A stretch of DNA of 64,000 nt from Caulobacteraceae bacterium (GTDB lineage Bacteria; Pseudomonadota; Alphaproteobacteria; Caulobacterales; Caulobacteraceae), in assembly GCA_030446805.1 (NCBI GenBank), contig JAUJMO010000003.1:350982-414981 (forward strand). Reading direction: 5' to 3'. The translations under genes and the position numbers were made by a program. Positions within the stretch are counted from its first letter, which is position 1, and each line of letters starts with the position of its first letter. This document shows, in pieces, positions 1 through 8,848 of this stretch. The notes under the pieces are model-generated. The model ran no database searches. It was not told the DNA's origin and saw nothing but the letters and a program-made list of their open reading frames with translations.

Positions 1-1
1 A

Positions 2-601
2 TCGGCTCGAACGGCTACGGCCGCCCTGCTCCTGGCGGCTTCGACCTTGGCCGCCTGTCAGCAGACCGCGGCGGAACGGCCCGCGCTGGCAACCACCGCC
101 AGGGCCAGCGCCAACGCGGACGGCAAAGTCAAGGTCTCCAAGCCGGAGTGCGTCGATCCCGCGGTGGTGGAGGCGGCCCAGATGGCGCCTCCCAACGTGA
201 AACAGGCGGTGGGCGGCGCGGTGGCGGCCACGGCGGGCCAGGCCGCGGGCGCGGCCGTCGCCGGACCCCTCGGCGCGGCCGTGGTGGGCGCCATGGCCGG
301 CGTGCTCGGGCGCAAGGTGCTGGCCAAGCGGACGCCCCCGCCCTGTCCGCCCGCGGCCCAGCGCGCCCCGACCCAGGCCCTGGCCGACCCCGCCGCCGAC
401 GGTCTTGCACCCGGGGTCCAGCCCGCCGTCGAGGTTCAACCCGCCGCTGAACCGACTCCCGAAGCGACTGGGCAGCCGACCCCCGCGCCGGCGACCCCGG
501 CTGAGTCTCAGCCTGCCCCGGCCGCGACCCCCGCCGCAGCGGCGAGCCCGGCGGCTGCGGCTCAGCCTACGCCGGCGACCCCGCCGGCTCCGGGCGCCTG
601 A
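2..601 (+). CDS. Lipoprotein with Gly/Ala zipper and Pro/Ala-rich tail, 5' end outside window
   Basis: The frame is open from base 2, so the start codon lies upstream of the window. The first visible residues form a hydrophobic signal ending in a lipobox (LAAC at about bases 47-58), so this is probably a membrane lipoprotein. A Gly/Ala-rich stretch with small residues every 3-4 positions (about bases 200-310) resembles a glycine-zipper segment. A long tail of alternating Pro/Ala/Thr follows and looks disordered, possibly cell-wall spanning. Two Cys-Pro sites (KPEC and PPPCPP) lie in the mature part. A TTG at base 47 could be called as a start, but it would sit inside the signal peptide. No family is recognised. 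The lipoprotein call is reasonably sure; the function is unknown. Confidence 0.6.
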   Translation, partial: SARTATAALLLAASTLAACQQTAAERPALATTARASANADGKVKVSKPECVDPAVVEAAQMAPPNVKQAVGGAVAATAGQAAGAAVAGPLGAAVVGAMAGVLGRKVLAKRTPPPCPPAAQRAPTQALADPAADGLAPGVQPAVEVQPAAEPTPEATGQPTPAPATPAESQPAPAATPAAAASPAAAAQPTPATPPAPGA

Positions 602-663
602 CCCGGGCCCGGAAGCGCTGAGCCCGTGCCGGGCCCGACCTCGTGTTGCGGCCACGGGGCTTG

Positions 664-1314
664 ATGCCGCCGTCGTCCGTCGTCTTCCCCTTGGTGATCG
701 TCGCTGGCGGCGCGGGTCAGCATGCGGATGTGGTGCTCGAAGCCGCGCTTCTCTCGGGCGCACCGGTCGCGGGCGTGATGGACCTGACAGGCCGCGCGCG
801 ATCCTTCGGCGACGTCCCGATGCTCGGCGGCGCGGATCGGCTCCGGGACGGGGCCTTCATCCGGGCGCACGCCCTTGTGCCCGCTGCGGGTGACCACGAG
901 TTCAGACTTCAGGTCTTGGAGGCGGCGACCCGGGCCGGCGGCGTCCTCGGCAGGGTCGTTCATCCGGCCGCGATCATCTCTCCCAACGCGTCGATCGGCG
1001 CCGGCTCTGTGGTCCTGGCGGGCGCGATCGTGGCCACCCACGCCACGGTGGGCGAACTCTGCATCATCAACCACGCCGCGGGCGTGGACCACGACGCGAT
1101 CCTGGGCCCGGGCGTCAATCTGTGCCCCGGCGCTCGCCTAGCCGGCGCGGTTCAGTGCCGCGAGGCCGCCTTCATCGGCATGGGCGCGGTGGTGATCCAG
1201 GGCAGGGTGGTCGGGCGGCGCGCGGTCGTGGGGGCCGGGGCGGTGGTCATCACCGATGTTCCCGATGGAGCCACCGTGGTCGGCAATCCCGCTCGCCCCG
1301 TGGCGCGGCGCTGA
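664..1314 (+). CDS. NeuD/PglD-type sugar O-acyltransferase with left-handed beta-helix
   Basis: The N-terminal part has the short Rossmann-like beta-alpha start typical of NeuD/PglD proteins (VIVAGGAGQHADVVLEAAL). The C-terminal half is built of hexapeptide repeats (IGAGSVVLAGAIV, LGPGVNLCPGARLAG, VGAGAVVITDV), the left-handed beta-helix of acetyl-CoA-dependent acyltransferases. The end GNPARPV is the usual family terminus. The catalytic His expected near the start of the helix is plausibly in NHAAGVDHDA. These enzymes N- or O-acetylate nucleotide-linked sugars for surface glycans. The ATG at 664 is chosen over a TTG at 643 because the conserved domain begins about 10 residues after it. No glycan genes lie next to it, so the substrate is unknown. 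Confidence 0.8.
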   Translation: MPPSSVVFPLVIVAGGAGQHADVVLEAALLSGAPVAGVMDLTGRARSFGDVPMLGGADRLRDGAFIRAHALVPAAGDHEFRLQVLEAATRAGGVLGRVVHPAAIISPNASIGAGSVVLAGAIVATHATVGELCIINHAAGVDHDAILGPGVNLCPGARLAGAVQCREAAFIGMGAVVIQGRVVGRRAVVGAGAVVITDVPDGATVVGNPARPVARR

Positions 1315-1335
1315 ATGTCCCAACCCATAACGGAG

Positions 1336-1366
1336 CGTCACCCTCGGACTTGTTCCGAGGGCCCAT
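1336..1366 (+). repeat. REP-like palindrome, left copy of a perfect 31-bp inverted repeat
   Basis: These 31 bases are the exact reverse complement of bases 1721-1751. Each copy contains its own hairpin: CCCTCGGA, a 5-base loop, then TCCGAGGG (here 1341-1361). The pair brackets the broken GIY-YIG gene. This arrangement resembles extragenic palindromes of the REP type. The identity of the two arms was checked by eye base by base. Confidence 0.85.
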
Positions 1367-1384
1367 CCGTCCGCACCACGCTCG

Positions 1385-1700
1385 TCAGAGCTTGTGCTCG
1401 TGCAAGCGGACCAGCCCTGGATAAAGGTCCTCCCAGTGTGGGTTGGCCTCTTTGATGAGGTTGATCTTCCAGGCTCGGACATAGTGCTTTCGTCTTCTCC
1501 CGCTGGATCGCCTCGGTGACGGACCCGAACAGCTGGAACCAGACCAGGCGCTTCAGGCCCCACCGGGTGGTGAAGCCCGGGATCAGCCCCTCACGATGCT
1601 CATGGATTCGGCGGATCAGGTTGCTTGTCACCCCGGCGTACAGCGTGCCGTACGGCTTGTTCGCTATCAGGTACGCGGCGATCAGATCCCGTCCCGACAT
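1385..1700 (-). pseudogene. GIY-YIG endonuclease-like gene, frameshifted near base 1490
   Basis: The N-terminal part is a clear GIY-YIG domain of the short (about 100 aa) bacterial type: YLIANKPYGTLYAGVTSNL, then RRIHEHREG with the catalytic-type Arg and His. Near base 1490 the frame breaks. The family's expected continuation is found intact in another frame (RAWKINLIKEANPHWEDLYP), ending at a stop at 1385-1387. The net shift is -2 or +1 bases compared with the usual REKxIKxW pattern. Read without correction, the frame continues to 1338 and ends inside the flanking palindrome. Either the gene is inactive, it is rescued by frameshifting, or this is an assembly error. The flanking 31-bp inverted repeats suggest it travels or amplifies with them. 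Confidence 0.8.
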
Positions 1701-1720
1701 GCGGTCGAGCTTGCGGCGCC

Positions 1721-1751
1721 ATGGGCCCTCGGAACAAGTCCGAGGGTGACG
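1721..1751 (-). repeat. REP-like palindrome, right copy of the 31-bp inverted repeat
   Basis: This is the exact reverse complement of 1336-1366, with the internal 8-bp stem at 1726-1746. It lies 20 bases upstream of the start of the broken GIY-YIG gene and 75 bases upstream of the SRAP gene, so its hairpin could also affect transcription between them. Confidence 0.85.
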
Positions 1752-1825
1752 TTCTATCTGGGGGATGGGGGTTCAACACTGAACCGGCGCTAGTCTGCCC
1801 TTCGATCGAAGTGGAGCAGGGCGGG

Positions 1826-2440
1826 ATGTGCAATCGGTACGGCTATCTGCATCCCTGGCACGTGCTGGCCGAGGAGTTCAGCGAAACGCGCATTCCGATC
1901 CGCTGGCCGGAGCCCGCGGCCGCGCCCAACCTGCCGCCCTTGCCGGAGATCCGGCCCACCGATCCCGCGCCCCTGATACGCGCCCACCAAGGCGGGGCGC
2001 GGCTCGACATGGTGCGCTGGGGCTTCCCTCCAGCCCGGCCCAGGGCGGGACCGGTGATCAACTTCCGCTCGGAAGGGCGCCGCTTCACCAGCGGCCGTTG
2101 CCTGATCCCGGCTTCCTACTTTTTCGAGTTCACCGGCGAGCGCTATCCCAAGACCAAATGGATGTTCCGCAAGGCGGACGAGCCCCTGTTCTGCATCGCC
2201 GGCCTGTGGCGCCCGAGTGCGGACGGCAGCCCCGACGGCGGCGCCTTCACCATGCTGACGGTGAACCCGGGCCCGGACGTGGCCCCCTACCACGACCGCC
2301 AGATCGCCGTCCTGAACCGTGCCGACTGGGCCGACTGGCTGGACCCTGCGGTTGAGGCGGGACCGCTGCTGCGGGCGCTGCCGGCGGGGACCCTCAGCGT
2401 AGAGCCTGTGGAAGGGGAGGGCGGAGCGAAACTGCCGTAG
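1826..2440 (+). CDS. SRAP-domain protein (SOS response-associated, YedK/HMCES family)
   Basis: The protein begins Met-Cys, and Cys2 is the catalytic residue of the SRAP family once Met is removed. This fixes the start at 1826; an open frame reaches 1625 but would bury that Cys. Other family positions are visible: the NFRSE motif (about residue 83), the FFEFTGE segment carrying the active-site Glu, and a conserved His in PYHDRQ. HMCES/YedK proteins form a thiazolidine cross-link with abasic sites in single-stranded DNA and shield them from error-prone repair. The length (204 aa) fits the family. A purine-rich stretch (GGAGCAGGGCGGG) precedes the ATG. The His motif is HDRQ instead of the common HxRMP, a mild variation. 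Confidence 0.9.
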   Translation: MCNRYGYLHPWHVLAEEFSETRIPIRWPEPAAAPNLPPLPEIRPTDPAPLIRAHQGGARLDMVRWGFPPARPRAGPVINFRSEGRRFTSGRCLIPASYFFEFTGERYPKTKWMFRKADEPLFCIAGLWRPSADGSPDGGAFTMLTVNPGPDVAPYHDRQIAVLNRADWADWLDPAVEAGPLLRALPAGTLSVEPVEGEGGAKLP

Positions 2441-2480
2441 GCCGAAGAGTCCGGGCGCGTGCGGCGGCGTGTGGCCCCCG

Positions 2481-3182
2481 TCAGCAGGGCTGGCCCAAGT
2501 TGGGAAACCGTGCGGCGGTCTGGGCTAGGGTGAAATCCCAGCCGACCGCGCGCCGGCGCGCGTCAACCCCGGCCCGGTCCTCCATGGGGGAGAAATCGAA
2601 CTTGCCCGCCTCGCAACCCAGCTGGCTGCCGTAGCGCTGCAGCCGCCCGTCGGCCAGCGCCGTTCGGTCATAGAGCAGGGCGTAGTTGTACCCGCTCACC
2701 TCTCCCTGCCGGGCCAGCGGCTCCATGCGGGCCAGCACCTGCTTCATCCAGGCCTGGTCGCCCGAATGCTGGACGATGAGAAAGGCGCCGTTGACCGTGG
2801 GCTCGCCGTCGCGGCTGCGCCGGAACCAGCCGTCGCGAGGTATGTGGCGCTTGAGCCAGGCCGTGTTGTCCGCATCGATGGGGGCGACCTCCCGCCACAC
2901 GGGAACCCAGGCCAGCTTCCGCTGCTCGGGCGGCAGGGCCTGAACCGCGGCCATCTTGGCCCGCCCCGCCTGCTCCAGCTCGACACGGCGCGCCAGCTCG
3001 CCCGCGAACGACTCCGGGGGCCCAACCGCCGCGTGCCGCCGCCGCACCTCGGCCACCGCGCCCCGAACCCCGTCCACGGCGGCCTGCGCCGCGGGGCTGA
3101 GCGCCGGCGCGGCGGGCGCAGGGGCGGCGGGCGCGACTTGGACCGCCAGGGCGAGGGTGAGGGCGACCGCGACCATGCTCAT
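2481..3182 (-). CDS. Exported DUF6624-type protein
   Basis: The 233-aa protein starts with a signal peptide (hydrophobic residues 3-20, then Ala/Pro-rich). The C-terminal part matches the DUF6624 pattern as I know it: ID-D-NTAWLKRHI, a GWF motif, a conserved QHSGDQAWM segment, YALLYDR, and QRYGSQ. Members are usually secreted or periplasmic and of unknown function, often in Caulobacterales and Bacteroidetes. It lies downstream of groEL on the same strand but beyond a strong terminator, so it is probably transcribed separately. The family call is from remembered motifs. Confidence 0.7.
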   Translation of the reverse strand: MSMVAVALTLALAVQVAPAAPAPAAPALSPAAQAAVDGVRGAVAEVRRRHAAVGPPESFAGELARRVELEQAGRAKMAAVQALPPEQRKLAWVPVWREVAPIDADNTAWLKRHIPRDGWFRRSRDGEPTVNGAFLIVQHSGDQAWMKQVLARMEPLARQGEVSGYNYALLYDRTALADGRLQRYGSQLGCEAGKFDFSPMEDRAGVDARRRAVGWDFTLAQTAARFPNLGQPC

Positions 3183-3227
3183 GCCGCCACTGAGCCGGAC
3201 GGGCCGGAGCGCGTCAAGACAAGCGCG

Positions 3228-3263
3228 AAGGGCGGGGTCTCAACCAAGGGCGGGGTCTCAACC
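3228..3263. repeat. Tandem duplication of an 18-bp unit
   Basis: The unit AAGGGCGGGGTCTCAACC occurs twice back to back between the DUF6624 gene start and the groEL terminator. No third copy is seen. It may be a simple replication-slippage duplication. Confidence 0.8.
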
Positions 3264-3297
3264 AAGAAAGAGGCCCGGGAGTCTTCTCCCGGGCCTC
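3264..3297 (-). terminator. Rho-independent terminator of groES-groEL
   Basis: Read on the minus strand, a perfect 12-bp stem (GAGGCCCGGGAG, 4-base loop, CTCCCGGGCCTC; bases 3270-3297) is followed by a T-rich run (TTTCTT). It lies 29 bases after the groEL stop codon. Confidence 0.85.
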
Positions 3298-3325
3298 GTA
3301 GCTTACAGCGGTGTTGAGGTGGACC

Positions 3326-5068
<1,743 letters not shown>

Positions 5069-5093
5069 TCACCCGTCACGCGTCACCGCTCAC

Positions 5094-5408
5094 TCAGGCG
5101 GCTTTCTGCATCGACTGGCCGGAGCCGACGATGCCCAGGATGTCGCTTTCCTTCATGATGATCAGGTCTTCGCCTTCCAGGCGGACCTCGGTGCCCGACC
5201 ACTTGCCGAACAGGATGCGATCGCCGGGCTTCACTTCCAGCGCATTGACCTTGCCTTGGTCGTCACGCGCGCCGGGGCCCACGGCGACCACTTCGCCTTC
5301 CTGGGGCTTTTCCTTGGCGGTGTCGGGGATGATGATCCCGCCCTTGGTCTTGGATTCTTCTTCAACGCGCTTGATCAGCACGCGGTCGCCGAGAGGACGG
5401 AAGTTCAT
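5094..5408 (-). CDS. groS: Co-chaperonin GroES (Hsp10)
   Basis: The 104-aa protein starts [16 protein letters not shown], the conserved GroES N-terminus, contains the mobile loop TKGGIIIPD (about residues 21-29) that docks on GroEL, and has GEVVAVGPG and the strand FGKWSGTEV. The start at 5408 is set by the family N-terminus and by a GGAGA ribosome-binding site 9 bases upstream; a longer open frame upstream is spurious. The C-terminus ([10 protein letters not shown]) is about 9 residues longer than in E. coli GroES. Confidence 0.98.
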   Translation of the reverse strand: MNFRPLGDRVLIKRVEEESKTKGGIIIPDTAKEKPQEGEVVAVGPGARDDQGKVNALEVKPGDRILFGKWSGTEVRLEGEDLIIMKESDILGIVGSGQSMQKAA

Positions 5409-5458
5409 GCCGCTCTGTCTCCGTGATAAAGGGTGAAAGCCCAGGCGGGACCTGGCCG

Positions 5459-5485
5459 TTAGCAGCCGTGCCCCGTGAGTGCTAA
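5459..5485 (-). promoter_or_regulatory. CIRCE operator (HrcA binding site) upstream of groES
   Basis: The layout is the standard CIRCE inverted repeat 9-9-9. The right half is GAGTGCTAA, a perfect match (5477-5485). The 9-base spacer is at 5468-5476, and the left half TTAGCAGCC matches 7 of 9 consensus positions (5459-5467). It lies 50 bases upstream of the groES start. HrcA repression with release at heat shock is the known role; hrcA itself is not in this window. Confidence 0.9.
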
Positions 5486-5651
5486 TGGAGCGGGAATTAG
5501 GCGGAGCGCTGCGCCAAGTCAAGGCTCCGCCGGCGTTCCGCGCTCGCCCGCGCCTCGACGGCCGGCCTCTGGACTCTCCCGTGCGGATGCCCTCAAACAG
5601 CCGCTTAGCGCGGCCATTGGTGGCGCATACCGGTCCGCCGTCCAGCTCCGA

Positions 5652-6473
5652 ATGCCCGCCCAGCCCGTTCTGCAGCTCAGCCATGTCGCCAAGACCTACG
5701 GCCGCCGGCGCGCGCTGGACGGCGTCGCCTTGCGCGTGGAGCCCGGCGAGATGGTGGCCCTGATCGGGCCCTCGGGCTCGGGAAAGTCGACCCTGCTGCG
5801 TGCGGTGACGGGCCTGGTCTGCATCGATGGCGGCGACGGCCGGGTCGAGGCCTTCGGCGAGCCGGTGCAGGTCCAGGGGCGGCTCAGCCCCGGCGTGCGC
5901 GACGTGCGCGCCCGGGTCGGCTTCATCTTCCAGCAGTTCAACCTGGTTGGGCGCTTGAGCCTGTTCAGCAACGTCATGATCGGGGCCATGGGGCGGCTCG
6001 GCCCCTGGCGCGGCCTGCTCGGGCGATGGCCGGCCGCCGACAAGGGGCGGGCCATGGCGGCGCTGGAGCGGGTGGGCGTGGCGGAGCAGGCCGGCCAGCG
6101 CGCGGGCACCCTGTCGGGAGGGCAGCAGCAGCGCGGCGCCATCGCGCGGGCGCTGGTCCAGGGGGCGGAGCTGATCCTGGCGGACGAGCCGGTGGCTTCG
6201 CTCGACCCCGTGTCGGCGCGACGGGTGATGGAGCTGCTCAAAGGGCTTAACCGGGAGGGCATGACGGTGGTCGTGAGCCTGCACCAGGTGGACTATGCGC
6301 TCCGCTACTGTCCCCGGTTGGTGGCGCTCAAGGCGGGCAAGGTGGTCTATGACGGCCCCCGCGAAGCGCTGGATCGCGGGCTGCTGATCGACATCTACGG
6401 CCCGGAGATCGAGGACGTGTTCTGGGACGGGAGCGTCGCTCCCGATCCGCTCGGCAAGGAGCAGGCGGCATGA
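5652..6473 (+). CDS. phnC: Phosphonate/phosphite-type ABC transporter ATPase (PhnC family)
   Basis: 273-aa ABC ATPase with Walker [10 protein letters not shown] (about residues 39-47), Q-loop [13 protein letters not shown], signature LSGGQQQR and Walker B LILADEP, followed by a switch His (SLHQVDYA). The [13 protein letters not shown] segment after the Q-loop is typical of PhnC. It energises uptake of phosphonate, phosphite or a related anion with the PhnD and PhnE homologues that follow. The ATG at 5652 is chosen because the ABC fold begins right after it; the frame is open to 5475 but that part overlaps the CIRCE region. Its last four bases overlap the phnD start (ATGA), implying translational coupling. 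Confidence 0.9.
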   Translation: MPAQPVLQLSHVAKTYGRRRALDGVALRVEPGEMVALIGPSGSGKSTLLRAVTGLVCIDGGDGRVEAFGEPVQVQGRLSPGVRDVRARVGFIFQQFNLVGRLSLFSNVMIGAMGRLGPWRGLLGRWPAADKGRAMAALERVGVAEQAGQRAGTLSGGQQQRGAIARALVQGAELILADEPVASLDPVSARRVMELLKGLNREGMTVVVSLHQVDYALRYCPRLVALKAGKVVYDGPREALDRGLLIDIYGPEIEDVFWDGSVAPDPLGKEQAA

Positions 6474-7561
6474 TCGCACGCGTTTGGCCGCTTGCTGCGG
6501 CCGCCGCCCTTCTGATGCTGGGCGGCTGCGACCGGGGCGGCGGCCCGGAGGACGCGGCCTCCACGGGCGGGGGCGGCCGACCCGCGGTGGTGCGCTTTTC
6601 CGTGCTGCCGACGGAGAACTCCGCCAATCTGCGCGCGCTGTGGACGCCCTTCTTCGCCGACATGGAGCGGCTCACGGGCCTGCAGGTGGAGCCGGTGTAC
6701 GCCTCCAACTACACGGCGCTGGTGACGGCCATGGCCGCCGACCAGATCGACGCGGGCTGGTTCTCCAATGCATCCGGGCTGGAGGCCGTGCGGCGGGGCG
6801 GGGGCGAGGTGTTCGCGCGTTCCTCGGACCCCTCGGGGGTGGACGGCTACCAGTCGGTTCTGATCGTCAACACCCGCAGCTCGCTCACGGTGGACGACGT
6901 GCTGCGCTGCGACCGCAGCCTGGACTTCGGCCTGGGCGACGCGCGCTCCACCTCCGGCACCCTGGCGCCCATGACCTATCTGTTCGCGCCGCGCCGCATC
7001 GCGCCCGAACGCTGTTTCGCGACCGTGCGCTCGGCCAACCATGAGGCCAATCTGCTGTCGGTGGCCAATGGCGTTCTGGATGTTGCGACCAACAACACCA
7101 CCAACATGAAGCGCCTGGCGGCCGCCCGGCCGGAAACGGGGGCGCGGGTCAAGATCATCTGGACCTCGCCCACCATCCCGGAAGACCCCATCGTGCGGCG
7201 CCGCGACCTGGATCCGGCGGTCAAGGAGAAGCTGCGCCAGTTCTTCCTCACCTATGGCACGGGGACCGGTCCGGAACCCGAGCGCCAGCGGGAGGTGCTG
7301 CGTTCGCTGGACTTCGGGACCTTCCGCCCCGCCGACGACACTCATCTGCTGCCCGTGCGCGAAATGGAGGCGACCGAGCGCCTGCTGGCGGCCCGCAACG
7401 CCCGCAACCGCGCGGCGGAGGAGGCGGCGCTCACGGAGTTGGAGCAAGTCCGCAGCCAGCGGATTGAGGCCGACGCGCGGGCGGGCGTCGTTCCGCCGGC
7501 GCCCTTGATCAACCCGCCCCCCGCCCCGCCGGGATCGGTTCCCGATCCGTCCACGCCATGA
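6470..7561 (+). CDS. phnD: Phosphonate/phosphite-type substrate-binding lipoprotein (PhnD family)
   Basis: The 363-aa protein begins with a lipoprotein signal (LLMLGGC, Cys at about residue 20). The binding domain has the PhnD pattern: [30 protein letters not shown], and a Ser/Thr-rich ligand segment [11 protein letters not shown]. It should capture the oxyanion in the periplasm and pass it to PhnE. An unusual feature is the extra C-terminal tail after about residue 290: a charged, probably helical stretch followed by a Pro-rich end, not typical of PhnD. It overlaps phnC and phnE by 4 bases each. Confidence 0.85.
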   Translation: MIARVWPLAAAAALLMLGGCDRGGGPEDAASTGGGGRPAVVRFSVLPTENSANLRALWTPFFADMERLTGLQVEPVYASNYTALVTAMAADQIDAGWFSNASGLEAVRRGGGEVFARSSDPSGVDGYQSVLIVNTRSSLTVDDVLRCDRSLDFGLGDARSTSGTLAPMTYLFAPRRIAPERCFATVRSANHEANLLSVANGVLDVATNNTTNMKRLAAARPETGARVKIIWTSPTIPEDPIVRRRDLDPAVKEKLRQFFLTYGTGTGPEPERQREVLRSLDFGTFRPADDTHLLPVREMEATERLLAARNARNRAAEEAALTELEQVRSQRIEADARAGVVPPAPLINPPPAPPGSVPDPSTP

Positions 7562-8382
7562 GCTCCGAAGCCGCCGGGGAGGCCAGGCTTTCGCCGTCCG
7601 CCGTTCGCGCGCCCACCCTGTCGCTGCGCGACCGGTCCGTGAATTGGCTCCTGTGGGGGGGACTGGCGTTGTTGCTGGCGCTGAGCTTCGGCTCGGTGGA
7701 GATGAACAAGCTTCCCTTGCTGTTCTCCAACTCCGCCCGGTCGGCCGAGCTGCTGTCCGGCTTCACGCGCCCGAACTTCGCCGAATGGCGGCTGTATGTG
7801 GCCGAGACCTGGGAAACGGTGCAGATGGCGCTGTGGGGCACGGTGCTGGCCGTGCTGGCCGCCCTGCCGCTGAGCCTGCTGGCCTCGCGCAACCTGGCGC
7901 CCTGGTGGGTGGTGCGGCCCGTGCGCCTGCTGATGGACGTGCTGCGTTCGGTGAACGAGCTGGTGGTGGGCCTGCTGTTCGTCGCGGCGGTCGGATTGGG
8001 GCCGTTCGCCGGCGTGATGGCGCTCGCGCTGCACACCACGGGCGTGCTGGCCAAGCTCTTCTCCGAAGCGGTGGAGGCGGTGGACCCCGGCCCGCTGGAA
8101 GGCGTGCGCGCCACGGGCGCCTCGCGCGTCGAAGAGATCGTCTGGGGCGTGCTCCCCCAGGTGGCGCCTTTGTGGACGTCCTTCGCCCTGTATCGGTTCG
8201 AGGCCAATGCGCGCTCGGCCACGGTGCTGGGCTTGATCGGCGCCGGCGGGATCGGGGCCTTGCTGGTGGACACCATGAACGCCTTCGCCTTTGACCAGAC
8301 CTCCGCCATCGTGCTGGTGATCATTGCGGCGGTGAGCGCGATCGACTTCCTGTCCCAGCTGATCCGGCGGCGGCTGCTGTAG
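7558..8382 (+). CDS. phnE: Phosphonate/phosphite-type ABC permease (PhnE family)
   Basis: 274-aa inner-membrane permease with about six predicted hydrophobic segments and the binding-protein-dependent loop EGVRATGASRVEEIVWGVLPQV (EAA motif, about residues 181-202) that contacts the PhnC ATPase. The ending GLIGAGGIGALL is typical of PhnE. The start overlaps the phnD stop (ATGA). The three genes are a complete importer, but no C-P lyase, phosphonatase or phosphite dehydrogenase gene is in the window, so the substrate is open. Confidence 0.88.
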   Translation: MSSEAAGEARLSPSAVRAPTLSLRDRSVNWLLWGGLALLLALSFGSVEMNKLPLLFSNSARSAELLSGFTRPNFAEWRLYVAETWETVQMALWGTVLAVLAALPLSLLASRNLAPWWVVRPVRLLMDVLRSVNELVVGLLFVAAVGLGPFAGVMALALHTTGVLAKLFSEAVEAVDPGPLEGVRATGASRVEEIVWGVLPQVAPLWTSFALYRFEANARSATVLGLIGAGGIGALLVDTMNAFAFDQTSAIVLVIIAAVSAIDFLSQLIRRRLL

Positions 8383-8383
8383 A

Positions 8384-8411
8384 TTCTAGGTTCTAGGTTC
8401 TGGGTTCTCGG
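8384..8411. repeat. TTCTAGG heptamer repeats, left flank
   Basis: Four successive 7-bp units: TTCTAGG, TTCTAGG, TTCTGGG, TTCTCGG. They start immediately after the phnE stop codon and end at the ATG of the broken four-helix-bundle gene. The same units recur in inverted orientation at 8781-8807. Confidence 0.85.
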
Positions 8412-8799
8412 ATGGACGTTCGATCGTACCGCGACCTGCGGGTCTGGCGTAAGGCGATGGCGCTAGCCGCGGACGTCTACCCTCTCACGTGCACCATGCC
8501 CAAGCATGAGGAGTATCGGCTGTCGGCTCAGCTCATCCGCGCGGCTGCTTCCGTCCCCCGCCAACTTGGCGGAAGGTCACGGACGGGGGACACGCAAGGA
8601 CTACGCGCACTTCGTCAGCATCGCCAAGGGTTCACTGGCCGAGGTGGAGACATTTCTGCTGCTCGTGTCTGAGCTCGGCTTGGCGCCACCCGAGCCATGC
8701 ACCTCCGCCTTGGCCCAAGCCGAGGAAGTTGGGCGCATGCTGACCGCTCTCCATGGCCGTCTGTCCCCCAGACCCCAACCCCTAGAACCTAGAACCTAG
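8412..8799 (+). pseudogene. Four-helix-bundle (23S rRNA intervening-sequence/S23 family) gene, frameshifted
   Basis: The first half reads YRDLRVWRKAMALAADVYPL and AQLIRAAASVP, the start of the widespread S23/avd-like four-helix-bundle family. The expected next segment, PANLAEGHGRGTRKDYAHF and AKGSLAEVETFLLLVSELG, is present one frame over. The break coincides with a run of five C at 8555-8559; four C would restore the family reading exactly. The stop codon TAG at 8797-8799 lies inside the right-hand heptamer repeats. Function in the family is unclear; some members sit in rRNA intervening sequences. The C5 run could be a phase-variable slippage site, a real mutation or a sequencing error. Confidence 0.85.
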
Positions 8800-8807
8800 A
8801 GCCTAGA
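8781..8807. repeat. CCTAGAA heptamer repeats, right flank (inverse of left flank)
   Basis: Three to four units of CCTAGAA/CCTAGAG, the reverse complement of the TTCTAGG units at 8384-8411. Together they bracket the four-helix-bundle gene with inverted repeat arrays of 7-bp periodicity. Confidence 0.8.
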
Positions 8808-8848
8808 CACTCGAACTTCTGTCACGATCCCGCGGCAAAAGCCCCCCG

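Noticed and set aside
5094..6479. Minus-strand 461-codon reading that includes groES
   Set aside because: Only the last 105 codons are groES; the rest is antisense to phnC, and the CIRCE operator sits between them.
8384..8807. CRISPR-like array
   Set aside because: The 7-bp units are contiguous without spacers, occur in inverted orientation and flank a gene; no cas genes are near.
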